A stretch of 13,897 nucleotides of DNA from assembly GCA_023250755.1 (NCBI GenBank), contig JAHFAC010000012.1, positions 1-13,897 on the forward strand. The letters run 5' to 3'. Shown piece by piece: positions 1 through 7,947 of this stretch (positions are counted from its first letter, which is position 1; the number at the start of each line of letters is the position of its first letter). The stretch comes from Bacteriovoracaceae bacterium (GTDB lineage Bacteria > Bdellovibrionota > UBA1018). The position numbers were made by a program, and so were the translations under genes. The notes under the pieces are model-generated. The model was not told the DNA's origin. It saw only the letters and a list, made by a program, of their open reading frames with translations, and ran no database searches.

Positions 1-18
1 AAGCACTCAGTCTCCACA

Positions 19-1476
19 TCATTTCATTCCGACCCTTTCTGTAGGCGTAGTGCCTGTTAAAACCGCAATCATGAAATAATAATTCCTCAAATGATTCATC
101 AGAGCATCAGCCTTCAACATCACAAACTTGCTTTTGCTCTGTTTAAATAGAGCAATCACTTGAAGCAGGAGTTCATCTCCTCTGGCCGTAATCTCCCCTT
201 CTCTCAATTGATTTGCTAAATTTCGTTCCATAATATGATCCTGTACAAGGGGTGGCTCACTTACGGGGATCTTTAGCGTCATCAGAGCCTGAATTAATTC
301 TTGTTGGAGCCCACGAAGCCTTGCCTGAAGGTCCGGACTAGGATTTTGATCATACTCGTGCGCTAATTTTTCGATCTTTTCGCCATATTCATGAATCAAC
401 CCAAAGAGTGACCGATCCAAAAACTGTGTTGAAAGTCGAAGCGCTAAAGTACTGACTTGAGATGCTCGAGTAAGAAGCTTTCCGCTCCCACCCCCAGTAT
501 AAAGCGTCTCATCAAAATTTTTCACTGCTGTTTTGAGCTGCGCTTCCAAATCAGCGCGTTGATAATGATCCACGCCCAACGTGATCAAACGATCTAAAAC
601 CAAGCCCACCAGAATCCCAACGGCCCAGACCACTACCGTTGGAGTTACTTTTTCTGGCGAGGGTGTTGCCATTCCGATAGTCGAAACCCCCTCAATGCAT
701 CGCCCCGCCTTCGCCAACCAGAGAAGGGTCTGAACCACGACTTCTCCCGCGGCCAATGAACCTGTTAATAAAAGAAGATCATTGCCTAAATCATTCAGAT
801 CATAAGAAGCGTCATCACTATCAACGCCTAATCGAAGAATTTCGGCGGGTGCAGGCCCAACGGCATGCCCGGCGTCCCTAGCAAACCTAGCAAACACCGC
901 AAAACCAGCATAATGCCCTGCCAAAGCGCCTGCGAAGGGGAGAAAACTCCCTGCAGCAGGATAGTGAGTTGCTAAAAATCTGAAAATCCTAAAGTAACGG
1001 GGCGTCGCCTCAGGTTTGACCAACATCACCAGACCTGTCAAAAGCAGCCCAACGGAGCCAGCAACCGCACCTACCGTAGTACAGGTCTTCACTGTATTAG
1101 CTTGATTCAGTGCAACGACCCGAGCAGACTGACCAAAGTCTTTTTCAAATTTACTTTGAAGCGATCTGGCAAGGTCACTGATTGCCTGGGGCGATTGAGA
1201 AAACTTCTGGTCGATTAATTTCAACTTTTCAACATAAGACCCAGGATCTGAAAAAACCTGTCCCATGAGATCGTCAATCAAAATATCTAATTGAGTTAAT
1301 TTAGAATCCTCAACAACAGCATCTCCACCCCCATACACCTCGGGATAAAGATGGATCAATTCTTCTAAATTAGCCTGAAAAATTTTTCCATCCTCTGCCC
1401 TGACAGAAGCTGCAAAAAATGCCATTATCACTGGCACGATGAAAAATAAAATACTTTTCCGGTTTCTCGCCCTCAT
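19..1476 (-). CDS. Exported multi-pass membrane protein of unknown function, 485 aa
   Basis: I do not recognise the family. The protein starts with a basic n-region and a hydrophobic stretch ending in an AxA-type site (SVRA-ED, about residue 27), so it looks like a Sec signal peptide. Further hydrophobic segments lie near residues 134-152, 176-196, 233-256 and 278-300, with polar helical regions before (30-130) and after (305-485). The start ATG overlaps the stop codon of the upstream 1002-aa gene as ATGA (1473-1476), so the two are very probably translationally coupled and may form one complex in the inner membrane or periplasm. A short motif KLKLID (residues 84-89) also occurs in the N-terminal part of the 1002-aa partner (residues 101-106), again close to the mature N-terminus. 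No catalytic motif is visible. The gene is certain as an open frame with coupling; its function is unknown. Confidence 0.85.
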   Translation of the reverse strand: MRARNRKSILFFIVPVIMAFFAASVRAEDGKIFQANLEELIHLYPEVYGGGDAVVEDSKLTQLDILIDDLMGQVFSDPGSYVEKLKLIDQKFSQSPQAISDLARSLQSKFEKDFGQSARVVALNQANTVKTCTTVGAVAGSVGLLLTGLVMLVKPEATPRYFRIFRFLATHYPAAGSFLPFAGALAGHYAGFAVFARFARDAGHAVGPAPAEILRLGVDSDDASYDLNDLGNDLLLLTGSLAAGEVVVQTLLWLAKAGRCIEGVSTIGMATPSPEKVTPTVVVWAVGILVGLVLDRLITLGVDHYQRADLEAQLKTAVKNFDETLYTGGGSGKLLTRASQVSTLALRLSTQFLDRSLFGLIHEYGEKIEKLAHEYDQNPSPDLQARLRGLQQELIQALMTLKIPVSEPPLVQDHIMERNLANQLREGEITARGDELLLQVIALFKQSKSKFVMLKADALMNHLRNYYFMIAVLTGTTPTERVGMK

Positions 1477-4400
1477 TGTGATTTCGCCCCACTTTGCTGG
1501 GACAATTTATTTTCTCTCATTTTTAAAAGAATGGCCGAGAGCTCCTCATCTACCCGAGGCATTTGAACAATCCACGCTCTCCCTTGGGCCACTCTCTGTG
1601 CAAGCCGGACATATGCCTGCTGGGCTGATGCAAAGTCCTCGACACTCAAGCTACCTGAACGATGACGGTGCTCAATTTTACCAAAAGTCTTTTCGAGCTT
1701 TTCCCATTCTCCCGGAAAAATATCCCATTCCAGCTCGTGGGTGAACATCTTCAGCGGAGTATATAAACCACTCACCATTTGCCGTTCATTCGGGTTACGG
1801 AGAGCACGCTCAAGACTGTAGAAGTCTTCTAAATCCGAAAAAATTTGGTGACGTTCAATCCAAAGCCCAGCTTGAGTCCAAAGACCGCTCCCTAAACCCT
1901 TGAGCAGGTAGTAAAATGCAGGCGAAAGACAAACGCCATTCATCCCAACAAACCATGCCGATTGCCAGTGGAAGGCTTGAACGGTCGCATTCATTTCTGA
2001 AAAATTGTAAAAGCTCTCACCCTCTGTGCCACTGTAGTACAAGCCTTCGATCTGATCAGATCGCTCCCATTGTCTCCACTGCTCCCATCCTTGATAAATC
2101 ATATCGGGAAAGAAAAAAACCATTGCTGCACTCAAATATCCCTTAAGGAATGGCTGAAGTGCTCGATCCTCAAGCACCTTTGCACTCAGCCGAAGAGCGC
2201 TCAATCCCGGAATTTTCCTGAGCCAAGGGCTGGCCCACCGAGTGAGAAAAAAGCCCTTACTGGTGATCCCCTTTGCTACCTGAAGAAGGATAATGGGTAA
2301 AAACGGGGCAAAAAATTTTCCGCCGTACCGATGGGAGAGCGTGTGGTGCCAGGATGGTGTTAAAATGGACTCAGCCATCTCCTCTTTTTTCATCTTGAAC
2401 TCAGGAAAGACTTTAAAAAACAAACTTGAGAACTGACTCGATGCCACGATCGTAAAGATTTTCTCCAAATCCTCTGTTTGCCCAATATCCCAAATCTGCT
2501 TTTCGATCATATTTCGTCTTTGGAGCAAGACTTCATTCAACCATGACTCGACCTGCTCATGATTAGCCCCTTCTGGACTCGTCAACGCCTGATAAAATGG
2601 GGCAGAATTCGTTTTTCCATCAGGACGGGCAACGGAGACATGGAGTGACAACTCTGGATACTTACTCAGGGCCCGCTCAGAAATCGCTGTAAAATAACGC
2701 TTACGGACTGTGGCATCTTCCAAATTTCTCAATTGTAAATTTCGCAGTTGATTGACACTCGGTCCATTGAATTGAAACCAATCACCGATCGTTAAGAGTT
2801 TTTTGATGTTATCCTTGAAGCTCTCGGCCAACTCTCTCTGATCTTGAACATCTTCAATCTGTATTTCAGGATAGTTTTCAAGGAGGTGCTTTAATGGCAA
2901 TTCATGATCTAAGTAATTCTTTGCGCGTTCAATCGAAACCTGCCCACCCTCTACAACTTCTGGGCTGGTCAAATTTCCAAGCAATTCGATATATTTTTCA
3001 CGAACTAAAGAATACGACCCTTCTTGAACCAATCCAAACACCCAGTCCTGAAGGCTCTGATCCGGGGACAATTTTTCCAGTTCTGGCGACATTGCCTGCA
3101 AAAAAGCAACAGGCTCAATTGCATTGCCCGTAGCATATGCGCGCTCTGATTCATTGACCTTCACGGCAGATGCCATCAAATTCTCAATCAAACGCGCCCG
3201 ACGAGTTTTTCGATACTCTGGCCCACTCTTGACAGTAATCTGATTTTTCCACCCGGAAATAAACGAATCCGACAATGATTCCAAATATGATTTCTGCCTC
3301 GCTTTGATTAGATTAAAAATAACCATGCGCTGGCCGGACGAACATGAGATCATTTTACCCGCGATCAGCTCATTTAACTTTGCAAACTGCGCATCTGCCT
3401 CGGCCTCAACCAACAGTGACCGCAAAAGCTGAGAGAACTCTCTTTCTGACAAAGAAGAGAGGGGAAGTTTCAGATTTTCAACCCCCGTCTTGAGCGCGCT
3501 AAAAAGAGATTCCTTCTCTGCCTGCTCAAGCCTCTCCATGAAAGTCGCATGAACCACAGCTCGCTCATCTAGATTTGGAAACACAACACGACTGATCGAA
3601 GAGGCATACTCTGAGGTTACAAATTTTGGTGGATCCTTCAATGTCTCCACCACCGAGGTTCGAACAACAGTCTCAGTCGATTCTGTACGGAGCTCATCCG
3701 CAAGTGCTGGGAGCATCCCCATACCTTCGAAGTCATGAATCAATTTTTCTGGTATTTTAGGTATTAAAGATGCTGAAGGCCCAAGGGGCGCCTCCTCTCC
3801 CGTGAGCAGTTGAATATCCACCCAGAAGGTGAGCAGTAGGCGAATTGCAAAATACCGAGTCAAAAGCAAATAGGCTTTTGGATCGTCAGGTCGGTTAGCC
3901 AAATGGGCGATTTCCAACCCCAAAATGTAAGAATCGCTCGGCCTTAGCCGAACTGCATCAGCAGTGGAAGACGGCTCATTCTCGATGACCAGGGGTGAAA
4001 ATTTTCTGCCATCCCTACTCTCAACAGTGCCAGCTAAAATCGGAAAATCGGACATCACTTTTTTAGAAAGATGAAGCGCGAGGGGTTCCCACCATTTTTG
4101 CCCATGATATAAATTCTGTGAAATTCGAAGATTAAAAAGATCTTTGAATTCATAAAAATAGGAATCGATCAATTTTAGCTTTGCAAATATCGGTAAAAAA
4201 TCTGGAATCTCGATTAATTTTTCGATTTCATCGCGCCAAGCTGCAAAACCAATCTCAGCTCTCTGGGCCTGTTGATTTTTTTCGGCAGTGGGACGGCTAG
4301 TCTTCGCCCGCAAAAGCCCTTTGAGGAGTCCATCGAGATCTACCCGCTGTTTTTCAACGAAAGCTAATTTATTTTCAAGTTCGGTTGTTGCGAAAGCATC

Positions 4401-4481
4401 TGGTACCCCACTTGGCAAAGACAAGGGGACACAGAAAAACACGAGGCTAGACATGAGAATGGAATAAATAGAGCATTTCAT
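1473..4481 (-). CDS. Large exported helical protein of unknown function, 1002 aa
   Basis: I do not recognise the family. The N-terminus (residues 1 to about 31) is a hydrophobic signal peptide-like segment ending near DAFA-TT. The body to about residue 720 is polar and mostly helical, without repeats or a recognisable catalytic motif. Hydrophobic segments appear late, near 723-738, 775-795 and 842-868, suggesting C-terminal membrane insertion. The last 100 residues contain a stretch (about 920-962) that resembles helices II-III of a J domain, with HRS at 940-942 where HPD would be; this is a weak resemblance only. A good promoter lies 32-60 bases upstream of the ATG (4513-4541), but no clear Shine-Dalgarno precedes the ATG. 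M10 is an alternative start, which would shorten the signal peptide and also lacks a Shine-Dalgarno. The downstream 485-aa gene overlaps it by 4 bp, so they form a two-gene operon. Existence is sure, role unknown. Confidence 0.87.
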   Translation of the reverse strand: MKCSIYSILMSSLVFFCVPLSLPSGVPDAFATTELENKLAFVEKQRVDLDGLLKGLLRAKTSRPTAEKNQQAQRAEIGFAAWRDEIEKLIEIPDFLPIFAKLKLIDSYFYEFKDLFNLRISQNLYHGQKWWEPLALHLSKKVMSDFPILAGTVESRDGRKFSPLVIENEPSSTADAVRLRPSDSYILGLEIAHLANRPDDPKAYLLLTRYFAIRLLLTFWVDIQLLTGEEAPLGPSASLIPKIPEKLIHDFEGMGMLPALADELRTESTETVVRTSVVETLKDPPKFVTSEYASSISRVVFPNLDERAVVHATFMERLEQAEKESLFSALKTGVENLKLPLSSLSEREFSQLLRSLLVEAEADAQFAKLNELIAGKMISCSSGQRMVIFNLIKARQKSYLESLSDSFISGWKNQITVKSGPEYRKTRRARLIENLMASAVKVNESERAYATGNAIEPVAFLQAMSPELEKLSPDQSLQDWVFGLVQEGSYSLVREKYIELLGNLTSPEVVEGGQVSIERAKNYLDHELPLKHLLENYPEIQIEDVQDQRELAESFKDNIKKLLTIGDWFQFNGPSVNQLRNLQLRNLEDATVRKRYFTAISERALSKYPELSLHVSVARPDGKTNSAPFYQALTSPEGANHEQVESWLNEVLLQRRNMIEKQIWDIGQTEDLEKIFTIVASSQFSSLFFKVFPEFKMKKEEMAESILTPSWHHTLSHRYGGKFFAPFLPIILLQVAKGITSKGFFLTRWASPWLRKIPGLSALRLSAKVLEDRALQPFLKGYLSAAMVFFFPDMIYQGWEQWRQWERSDQIEGLYYSGTEGESFYNFSEMNATVQAFHWQSAWFVGMNGVCLSPAFYYLLKGLGSGLWTQAGLWIERHQIFSDLEDFYSLERALRNPNERQMVSGLYTPLKMFTHELEWDIFPGEWEKLEKTFGKIEHRHRSGSLSVEDFASAQQAYVRLAQRVAQGRAWIVQMPRVDEELSAILLKMRENKLSQQSGAKSQ

Positions 4482-4512
4482 AAATTCTATAAATCTATAC
4501 TAAATCGCTCAA

Positions 4513-4541
4513 TTTATACATTGCAATGCGTTATAAATCAA
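4513..4541 (-). promoter_or_regulatory. Predicted sigma70-type promoter for the 1002/485-aa operon
   Basis: On the minus strand there is TTGATT (4541-4536), a 17-base spacer and TATAAA (4518-4513), in an AT-rich gap between the helicase gene and the 1002-aa gene. Initiation would be near 4506, giving a leader of roughly 25 bases. It suggests that the exported pair can be transcribed separately from the helicase. Confidence 0.5.
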
Positions 4542-4557
4542 GAAGCTAAATTATGAC

Positions 4558-5745
4558 CTATCTGCGTCTCTTTTTTTCTTGGCTCACGGATTCTCGGCTC
4601 ACGGGCTGAAAGCGATCGATAAACTCCTCGTCAATCCTCTTCCCCACCAACCTCTCAATACGCTCAACCAATTCCCTATCTCTGGGTGTGGCAAAACTTG
4701 TGGCTTTACCCGTGGCGCCGATTCGACCGGTTCGCCCAATACGGTGGATATAGTCTTCTGGCTCCCTCGGCAGATCATAATTCACCACATGGGCGACATC
4801 ATCCACATGGATCCCACGGCCGGCAACATCAGTCGCAATCAAAATGCGGTACTTTCCCTCTTTGAAGTCTGCCAATGCTTGCTCACGATCCGACTGCCTT
4901 CGATCTGAATGGATCACAGTGGCATTGTAATCAGATCGACTGTGAAAAGACCGCCAAAGACGGCTGGCAGAATCCTTTGAGCGAGTAAATACAATCACAC
5001 TCCCCTTCTCATTTCGCAGCAAATGCCTTAACTCACGTCCTTTGGACTCTTCTTTCATCCAAAGGATTTTCTGATCAACGGTCTTGGCCGCTGCCATTGA
5101 CTTGCCAATGGTCACTTGTTTGGGATTTTTCAAGATTTTGCGGGCCAACGTTTGAATCGAGGGAGAAATCGTGGCTGAAAAAATGAGAGTTTGAGTCGAG
5201 TGAGGGATATCATTCATAATCCTTGAAAGCTGATCCGAAAAACCCATATCCAACATCCGATCAGCCTCATCCAGAACCACGCACTGGATGAAATCCAACC
5301 ATAAATTGCCTCGGTCCAAATGATCACAAAGCCTACCCGGAGTGGCCACAATCACTTGCGGATAAGTGGCGATCGCTTGGTCATCTTTTTTCATATCGAT
5401 GCCACCGATCAGAACAATTGACCGTACGCGTCTCGGAGCACCAAAAAGCTCTAGAACAGCGTGAGTTTGCTGCGCAATCTCACGAGTAGGGGCAAGAATC
5501 AGTCCAAGAGTCCCTTCTTTTCCAAAAAGTCGGTCAACGAGCGGGAGAACAAAACTTGCTGTTTTTCCAGTTCCGGTTTGAGCAGAGGCAATTAAATCAT
5601 GACCCGCTAAAGCCAGCGGAATGGAAGCTGACTGAATCGGTGTCGGAATCTGATAACCCGCCTGATGAACAAGCTCTAATAAAGAGGGTGAAAGCCCAAG
5701 TGCCTCCCAAGTGGAGGGGGACTTTATTTCAATAGATGAATTCAT
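4558..5745 (-). CDS. rhlE: DEAD-box ATP-dependent RNA helicase, RhlE-like
   Basis: This is a cytoplasmic ATP-dependent RNA helicase of 395 aa, of the kind that unwinds structured RNA in ribosome assembly or mRNA turnover. All core motifs are visible in order: the Q-motif region with GY..PTPIQ (30-38), motif I AQTGTGKT (55-62), Ia PTREIAQQ (86-93), GG (114-115), TPGR (135-138), DEAD (159-162), SAT (190-192), motif IV VIVFTRS (250-256), V ATDVAGRG (304-311) and VI HRIGRTGR (334-341). The LGLSP start and the ASAQTGTGKT stretch are most like RhlE. The C-terminal extension is short and basic (about 25 residues ending KKRRR), shorter than in many RhlE proteins. The start has no clear Shine-Dalgarno. 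A possible promoter (TTGCAA, 17 bases, TGATAT on the minus strand) lies just upstream, after the terminator at 5787-5834, so it is probably its own transcription unit. The family is certain; the RhlE subgroup is likely. Confidence 0.96.
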   Translation of the reverse strand: MNSSIEIKSPSTWEALGLSPSLLELVHQAGYQIPTPIQSASIPLALAGHDLIASAQTGTGKTASFVLPLVDRLFGKEGTLGLILAPTREIAQQTHAVLELFGAPRRVRSIVLIGGIDMKKDDQAIATYPQVIVATPGRLCDHLDRGNLWLDFIQCVVLDEADRMLDMGFSDQLSRIMNDIPHSTQTLIFSATISPSIQTLARKILKNPKQVTIGKSMAAAKTVDQKILWMKEESKGRELRHLLRNEKGSVIVFTRSKDSASRLWRSFHSRSDYNATVIHSDRRQSDREQALADFKEGKYRILIATDVAGRGIHVDDVAHVVNYDLPREPEDYIHRIGRTGRIGATGKATSFATPRDRELVERIERLVGKRIDEEFIDRFQPVSRESVSQEKKRRR

Positions 5746-5786
5746 TAATGTTCATATCAGATGGTTATTCAGTCAATTGCAAATAT

Positions 5787-5834
5787 AAAAAAACTCCCCA
5801 CCCGATTTTGACAAACTTTAAACCAAGTGGGGAG
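5787..5834 (-). terminator. Rho-independent terminator after the Met/His-rich gene
   Basis: CTCCCCAC (5794-5801) and GTGGGGAG (5827-5834) form a perfect 8-bp GC-rich stem around a 25-base loop. On the minus strand it is followed directly by seven T (5793-5787), as expected for termination of the gene ending at 5872. On the plus strand the stem is followed by CTTCTTTTT, so it may work in both directions. The loop is long for a classical terminator, which lowers certainty a little. Confidence 0.72.
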
Positions 5835-5871
5835 CTTCTTTTTACAGCTAAATGTTACAGCTTACAGCAAA

Positions 5872-6324
5872 TCAATGCTCCGATGGTGATTTTGGAGCTT
5901 CACCTGCTGGTGGCATCGCCCCTTGGGGGGGCTGAGCTCCTGGAGCTGGGTGCATTCCTTTGTGATGGTGGCCATGATGACCTCCTGGGCCTGAGGGCAT
6001 TCCCTGAGGAGGGTGATCTCCTGAAGGGGGCTGCATTCCCTGAGGAGGGTGATCTCCTGAAGGGGGCTGCATTCCTTCGGGCGCTCCCCCCTGGGGAGGC
6101 ATTCCCTGGGGGGGTTGCCCACCCGGAGCCGGATGATCTCCAGGGCCGGGTTGCATCCCTTGAGGAGGCATCATTCCCTTGGGAGGATGACCTCCTGGAC
6201 CAGGCTGCATCCCTTGAGGAGGCATCATTCCCTTGGGGGGCTGACCTCCAGAAGTTCCAGCAACCGCATTGATACTGATACTCAAAAACAGAAATAAACA
6301 GCACATATAAAGTCTTCGATACAT
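5872..6324 (-). CDS. Secreted Pro/Gly/Met/His-rich repeat protein, 150 aa
   Basis: The protein has a clear signal peptide (residues 1-22, hydrophobic core and AVA-G end). The mature part of about 128 residues is low complexity and built from PPQGM- and PPKGMM-type motifs. By my count it has 12 Met and 11 His, including the cluster HHGHHH at 116-121, and it has no Cys. Two 18-residue units (about 29-64) and two 12-residue units (about 87-110) are near-perfect tandem copies. Periplasmic Met/His-rich sequences often bind copper or silver (known for CusF-, PcoE- and SilE-type proteins), so metal binding is possible but not shown here. A structural or surface role of a disordered Pro-rich chain is the alternative. 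The start is fixed by AAGGAG six bases upstream of the ATG. It is divergent from a TolC-like gene and ends before a strong hairpin. Open frames on the other strand and frame here are artefacts of the repeats. Confidence 0.82.
   Translation of the reverse strand: MYRRLYMCCLFLFLSISINAVAGTSGGQPPKGMMPPQGMQPGPGGHPPKGMMPPQGMQPGPGDHPAPGGQPPQGMPPQGGAPEGMQPPSGDHPPQGMQPPSGDHPPQGMPSGPGGHHGHHHKGMHPAPGAQPPQGAMPPAGEAPKSPSEH
5997..6068. repeat. Two identical 36-bp tandem repeats inside the Met/His-rich gene
   Basis: Copies 5997-6032 and 6033-6068 are identical base for base and are followed by a partial third copy. They encode the 12-residue unit with PPSGDH and PPQGM. Because the length is a multiple of three, gain or loss of copies keeps the frame. 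Confidence 0.9.
6152..6259. repeat. 54-bp imperfect tandem repeat inside the Met/His-rich gene
   Basis: Units start at 6152 and 6206 (period 54). The first 33 or so bases are identical and the rest diverges. They encode the 18-residue unit with PPKGMM and PPQGM near the N-terminus of the mature protein. Confidence 0.82.
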
Positions 6325-6330
6325 GAACAG

Positions 6331-6336
6331 CTCCTT
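6331..6336 (-). promoter_or_regulatory. Ribosome binding site of the Met/His-rich gene
   Basis: AAGGAG on the minus strand lies six bases before the ATG at 6324. It supports this frame and start over the competing repeat-derived frames. Confidence 0.75.
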
Positions 6337-6546
6337 TTATTAATCGACCTCATTTTTAAACAAAACTACGTCCTTCAAAACTCAACTTAAGCAGTGAGGT
6401 CCCAAGCCATTAAGTCTAGAGTGAAGAAACTAAAAAATCAAATAATTGAAAAAAATATTAAAAAACGATCCCAAAACAGGCCCCCTTTAAAATTTATTCT
6501 TTCTCGATTCCTATTTTCGGCCTATTGCTCATATACTTACTTCAAA

Positions 6547-7947
6547 ATGAAGAACTTTCTTCTTTTTGTGCCTTTAGCAGTCCTAAGCATTGGGTTGGGA
6601 GAGCAAGTCGTTTGCTTGGCGGATATCCCCTATGGCCAGGAGGGTGAGGCCATCACATTGAGCCAAGCCATTGAACGAGGCCTCGTTCAAAATCGTGATG
6701 TCCAAGACCAGAAACTCCTGCTTCGTCTGTCTGAAATCTACTACCAAAACGCCTGGGACACCATGTTTCTACCCACTGTGTCTCTTAGCTTAGGCACAGC
6801 CTCATATACTACCCTGACTCATATCCCTGGTGACACGAACGAAAGGGTAAAGAACACGACAGACTCAAGGGGATATCCCTATTCTTACGCGATTTTGAAT
6901 CTCGGCTCCTACAGTTTCTACAACTTTGGTCGAGACCGTCTGACCTATGATCAAGCCCTCCTCACTTGGCAACGTGCGAAAGAGGGGCTGGATGAGTCCA
7001 TTCGGGGGATTAAATTTCAAATCATCGTGGCCTACTGGACCTTGAAAACATCCTACGACAAAGTGGACTCTGCCAACCGCTCTATCGAAATTGCTCAAGC
7101 GATGGCGGATCTTCAAGAATCTCGCTTTAGGCTAGGCAAAGCGACCAAAGCCGATTTTGAATCCTCCTCAATTGACGTTTTTGCTGCAAAAAACCTAAAG
7201 GATCAGCTGGAGACCAACTCTAAAATCGCTCTTTTTGCTCTCAACACCCTACTTGGTGACCCGATCGGAACCAAATATCGCATTGATGAAGAAATTAGTT
7301 TTCTGCCGATCAGCCTAAACGAAGACCTCGTTTACGAAACCTACCAAAAGAATTCTCCCAACATGAAAACTGCACGCTCAGACCTAAAAAAAGCAGAACT
7401 CGCCTTAACACTAGAACAGCGAAATCGAATTCCACTTCCAACCTTTAGCTTCAGTGGAATTACAGTCAGCTACCAAAATCATTACTACGGAAATACTCCC
7501 GATCTCTACACAGGTTACACAGGAAACGTGAACTTCAACGTCTCCGCATCGGTCGGTCTCACAATTCCTCTCTTAGGCCCTGGGGGATTCTTAAGCTCGA
7601 GGACAGTCGAATCTGCCGAGATTGGCCTAGATCGAGCAGAACTCAAGCTGAAGGATCTGGCATCAAAAGATCGCTCGCAAATCTTTCAATTTATTCAAAA
7701 TATCAGACAAGGTGAAATAACCGTTAAAAATAACCGAGAATCTCTCGTTAGATCGGTCAACGTGATGGAATCCGTCTTTCAACGCTATTTTAATGGTGCA
7801 GTATCACGCCTAGAACTACGCGATGCAATCACCCAGGCCCGTTCAGTAGAAATCAGTCTCAGCGAATCAACTCTTGGTCATCTCAGAGATAAAATGCAAA
7901 TGGCACAACTTTTGGGGGTTGACTACCTCCCAAGGCTGGACCAATGA
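6547..7947 (+). CDS. TolC-family outer-membrane efflux protein
   Basis: This is an outer-membrane channel protein of 466 aa, the exit duct used by RND efflux or type I secretion systems. The open frame extends upstream to a GTG at 6394, but those 51 codons are Lys-rich, AT-rich and non-exported in character. I chose ATG 6547 because it begins a good signal peptide (residues 1-24, ending VVCLA-DIP). Two OEP-type halves are visible: 35-240 (ITLSQAIERGLVQNRDV and long helices with QESRFRLGKAT) and 258-460 (helices with NRIPLPTFSFSG and a repeated beta segment, then QRYFNGAVSRLELRDA). The length matches the family. No Shine-Dalgarno precedes 6547. A TATACT box at 6532-6537 would start transcription almost at the ATG, so a nearly leaderless mRNA is possible. 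The next gene overlaps by 4 bp. No membrane-fusion protein or inner-membrane pump is nearby, so the substrate is unknown. Confidence 0.9.
   Translation: MKNFLLFVPLAVLSIGLGEQVVCLADIPYGQEGEAITLSQAIERGLVQNRDVQDQKLLLRLSEIYYQNAWDTMFLPTVSLSLGTASYTTLTHIPGDTNERVKNTTDSRGYPYSYAILNLGSYSFYNFGRDRLTYDQALLTWQRAKEGLDESIRGIKFQIIVAYWTLKTSYDKVDSANRSIEIAQAMADLQESRFRLGKATKADFESSSIDVFAAKNLKDQLETNSKIALFALNTLLGDPIGTKYRIDEEISFLPISLNEDLVYETYQKNSPNMKTARSDLKKAELALTLEQRNRIPLPTFSFSGITVSYQNHYYGNTPDLYTGYTGNVNFNVSASVGLTIPLLGPGGFLSSRTVESAEIGLDRAELKLKDLASKDRSQIFQFIQNIRQGEITVKNNRESLVRSVNVMESVFQRYFNGAVSRLELRDAITQARSVEISLSESTLGHLRDKMQMAQLLGVDYLPRLDQ

Noticed and set aside
5736..6304. Long open frames on both strands across the Met/His repeat gene (178, 134 and 86 aa)
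   Set aside because: They arise because GC-rich repeats in phase three leave all frames open. Only the 150-aa frame has a signal peptide and a good Shine-Dalgarno.
6346..6401. Inverted repeat GACCTCA/TGAGGTC in the divergent region
   Set aside because: The arms are seven bases and 42 bases apart. Such pairs are expected by chance in a region of this size.
6394..6546. N-terminal extension of the TolC-like protein from a GTG
   Set aside because: The 51 residues are Lys-rich and would bury the signal peptide. The stretch has the composition of an untranslated leader.
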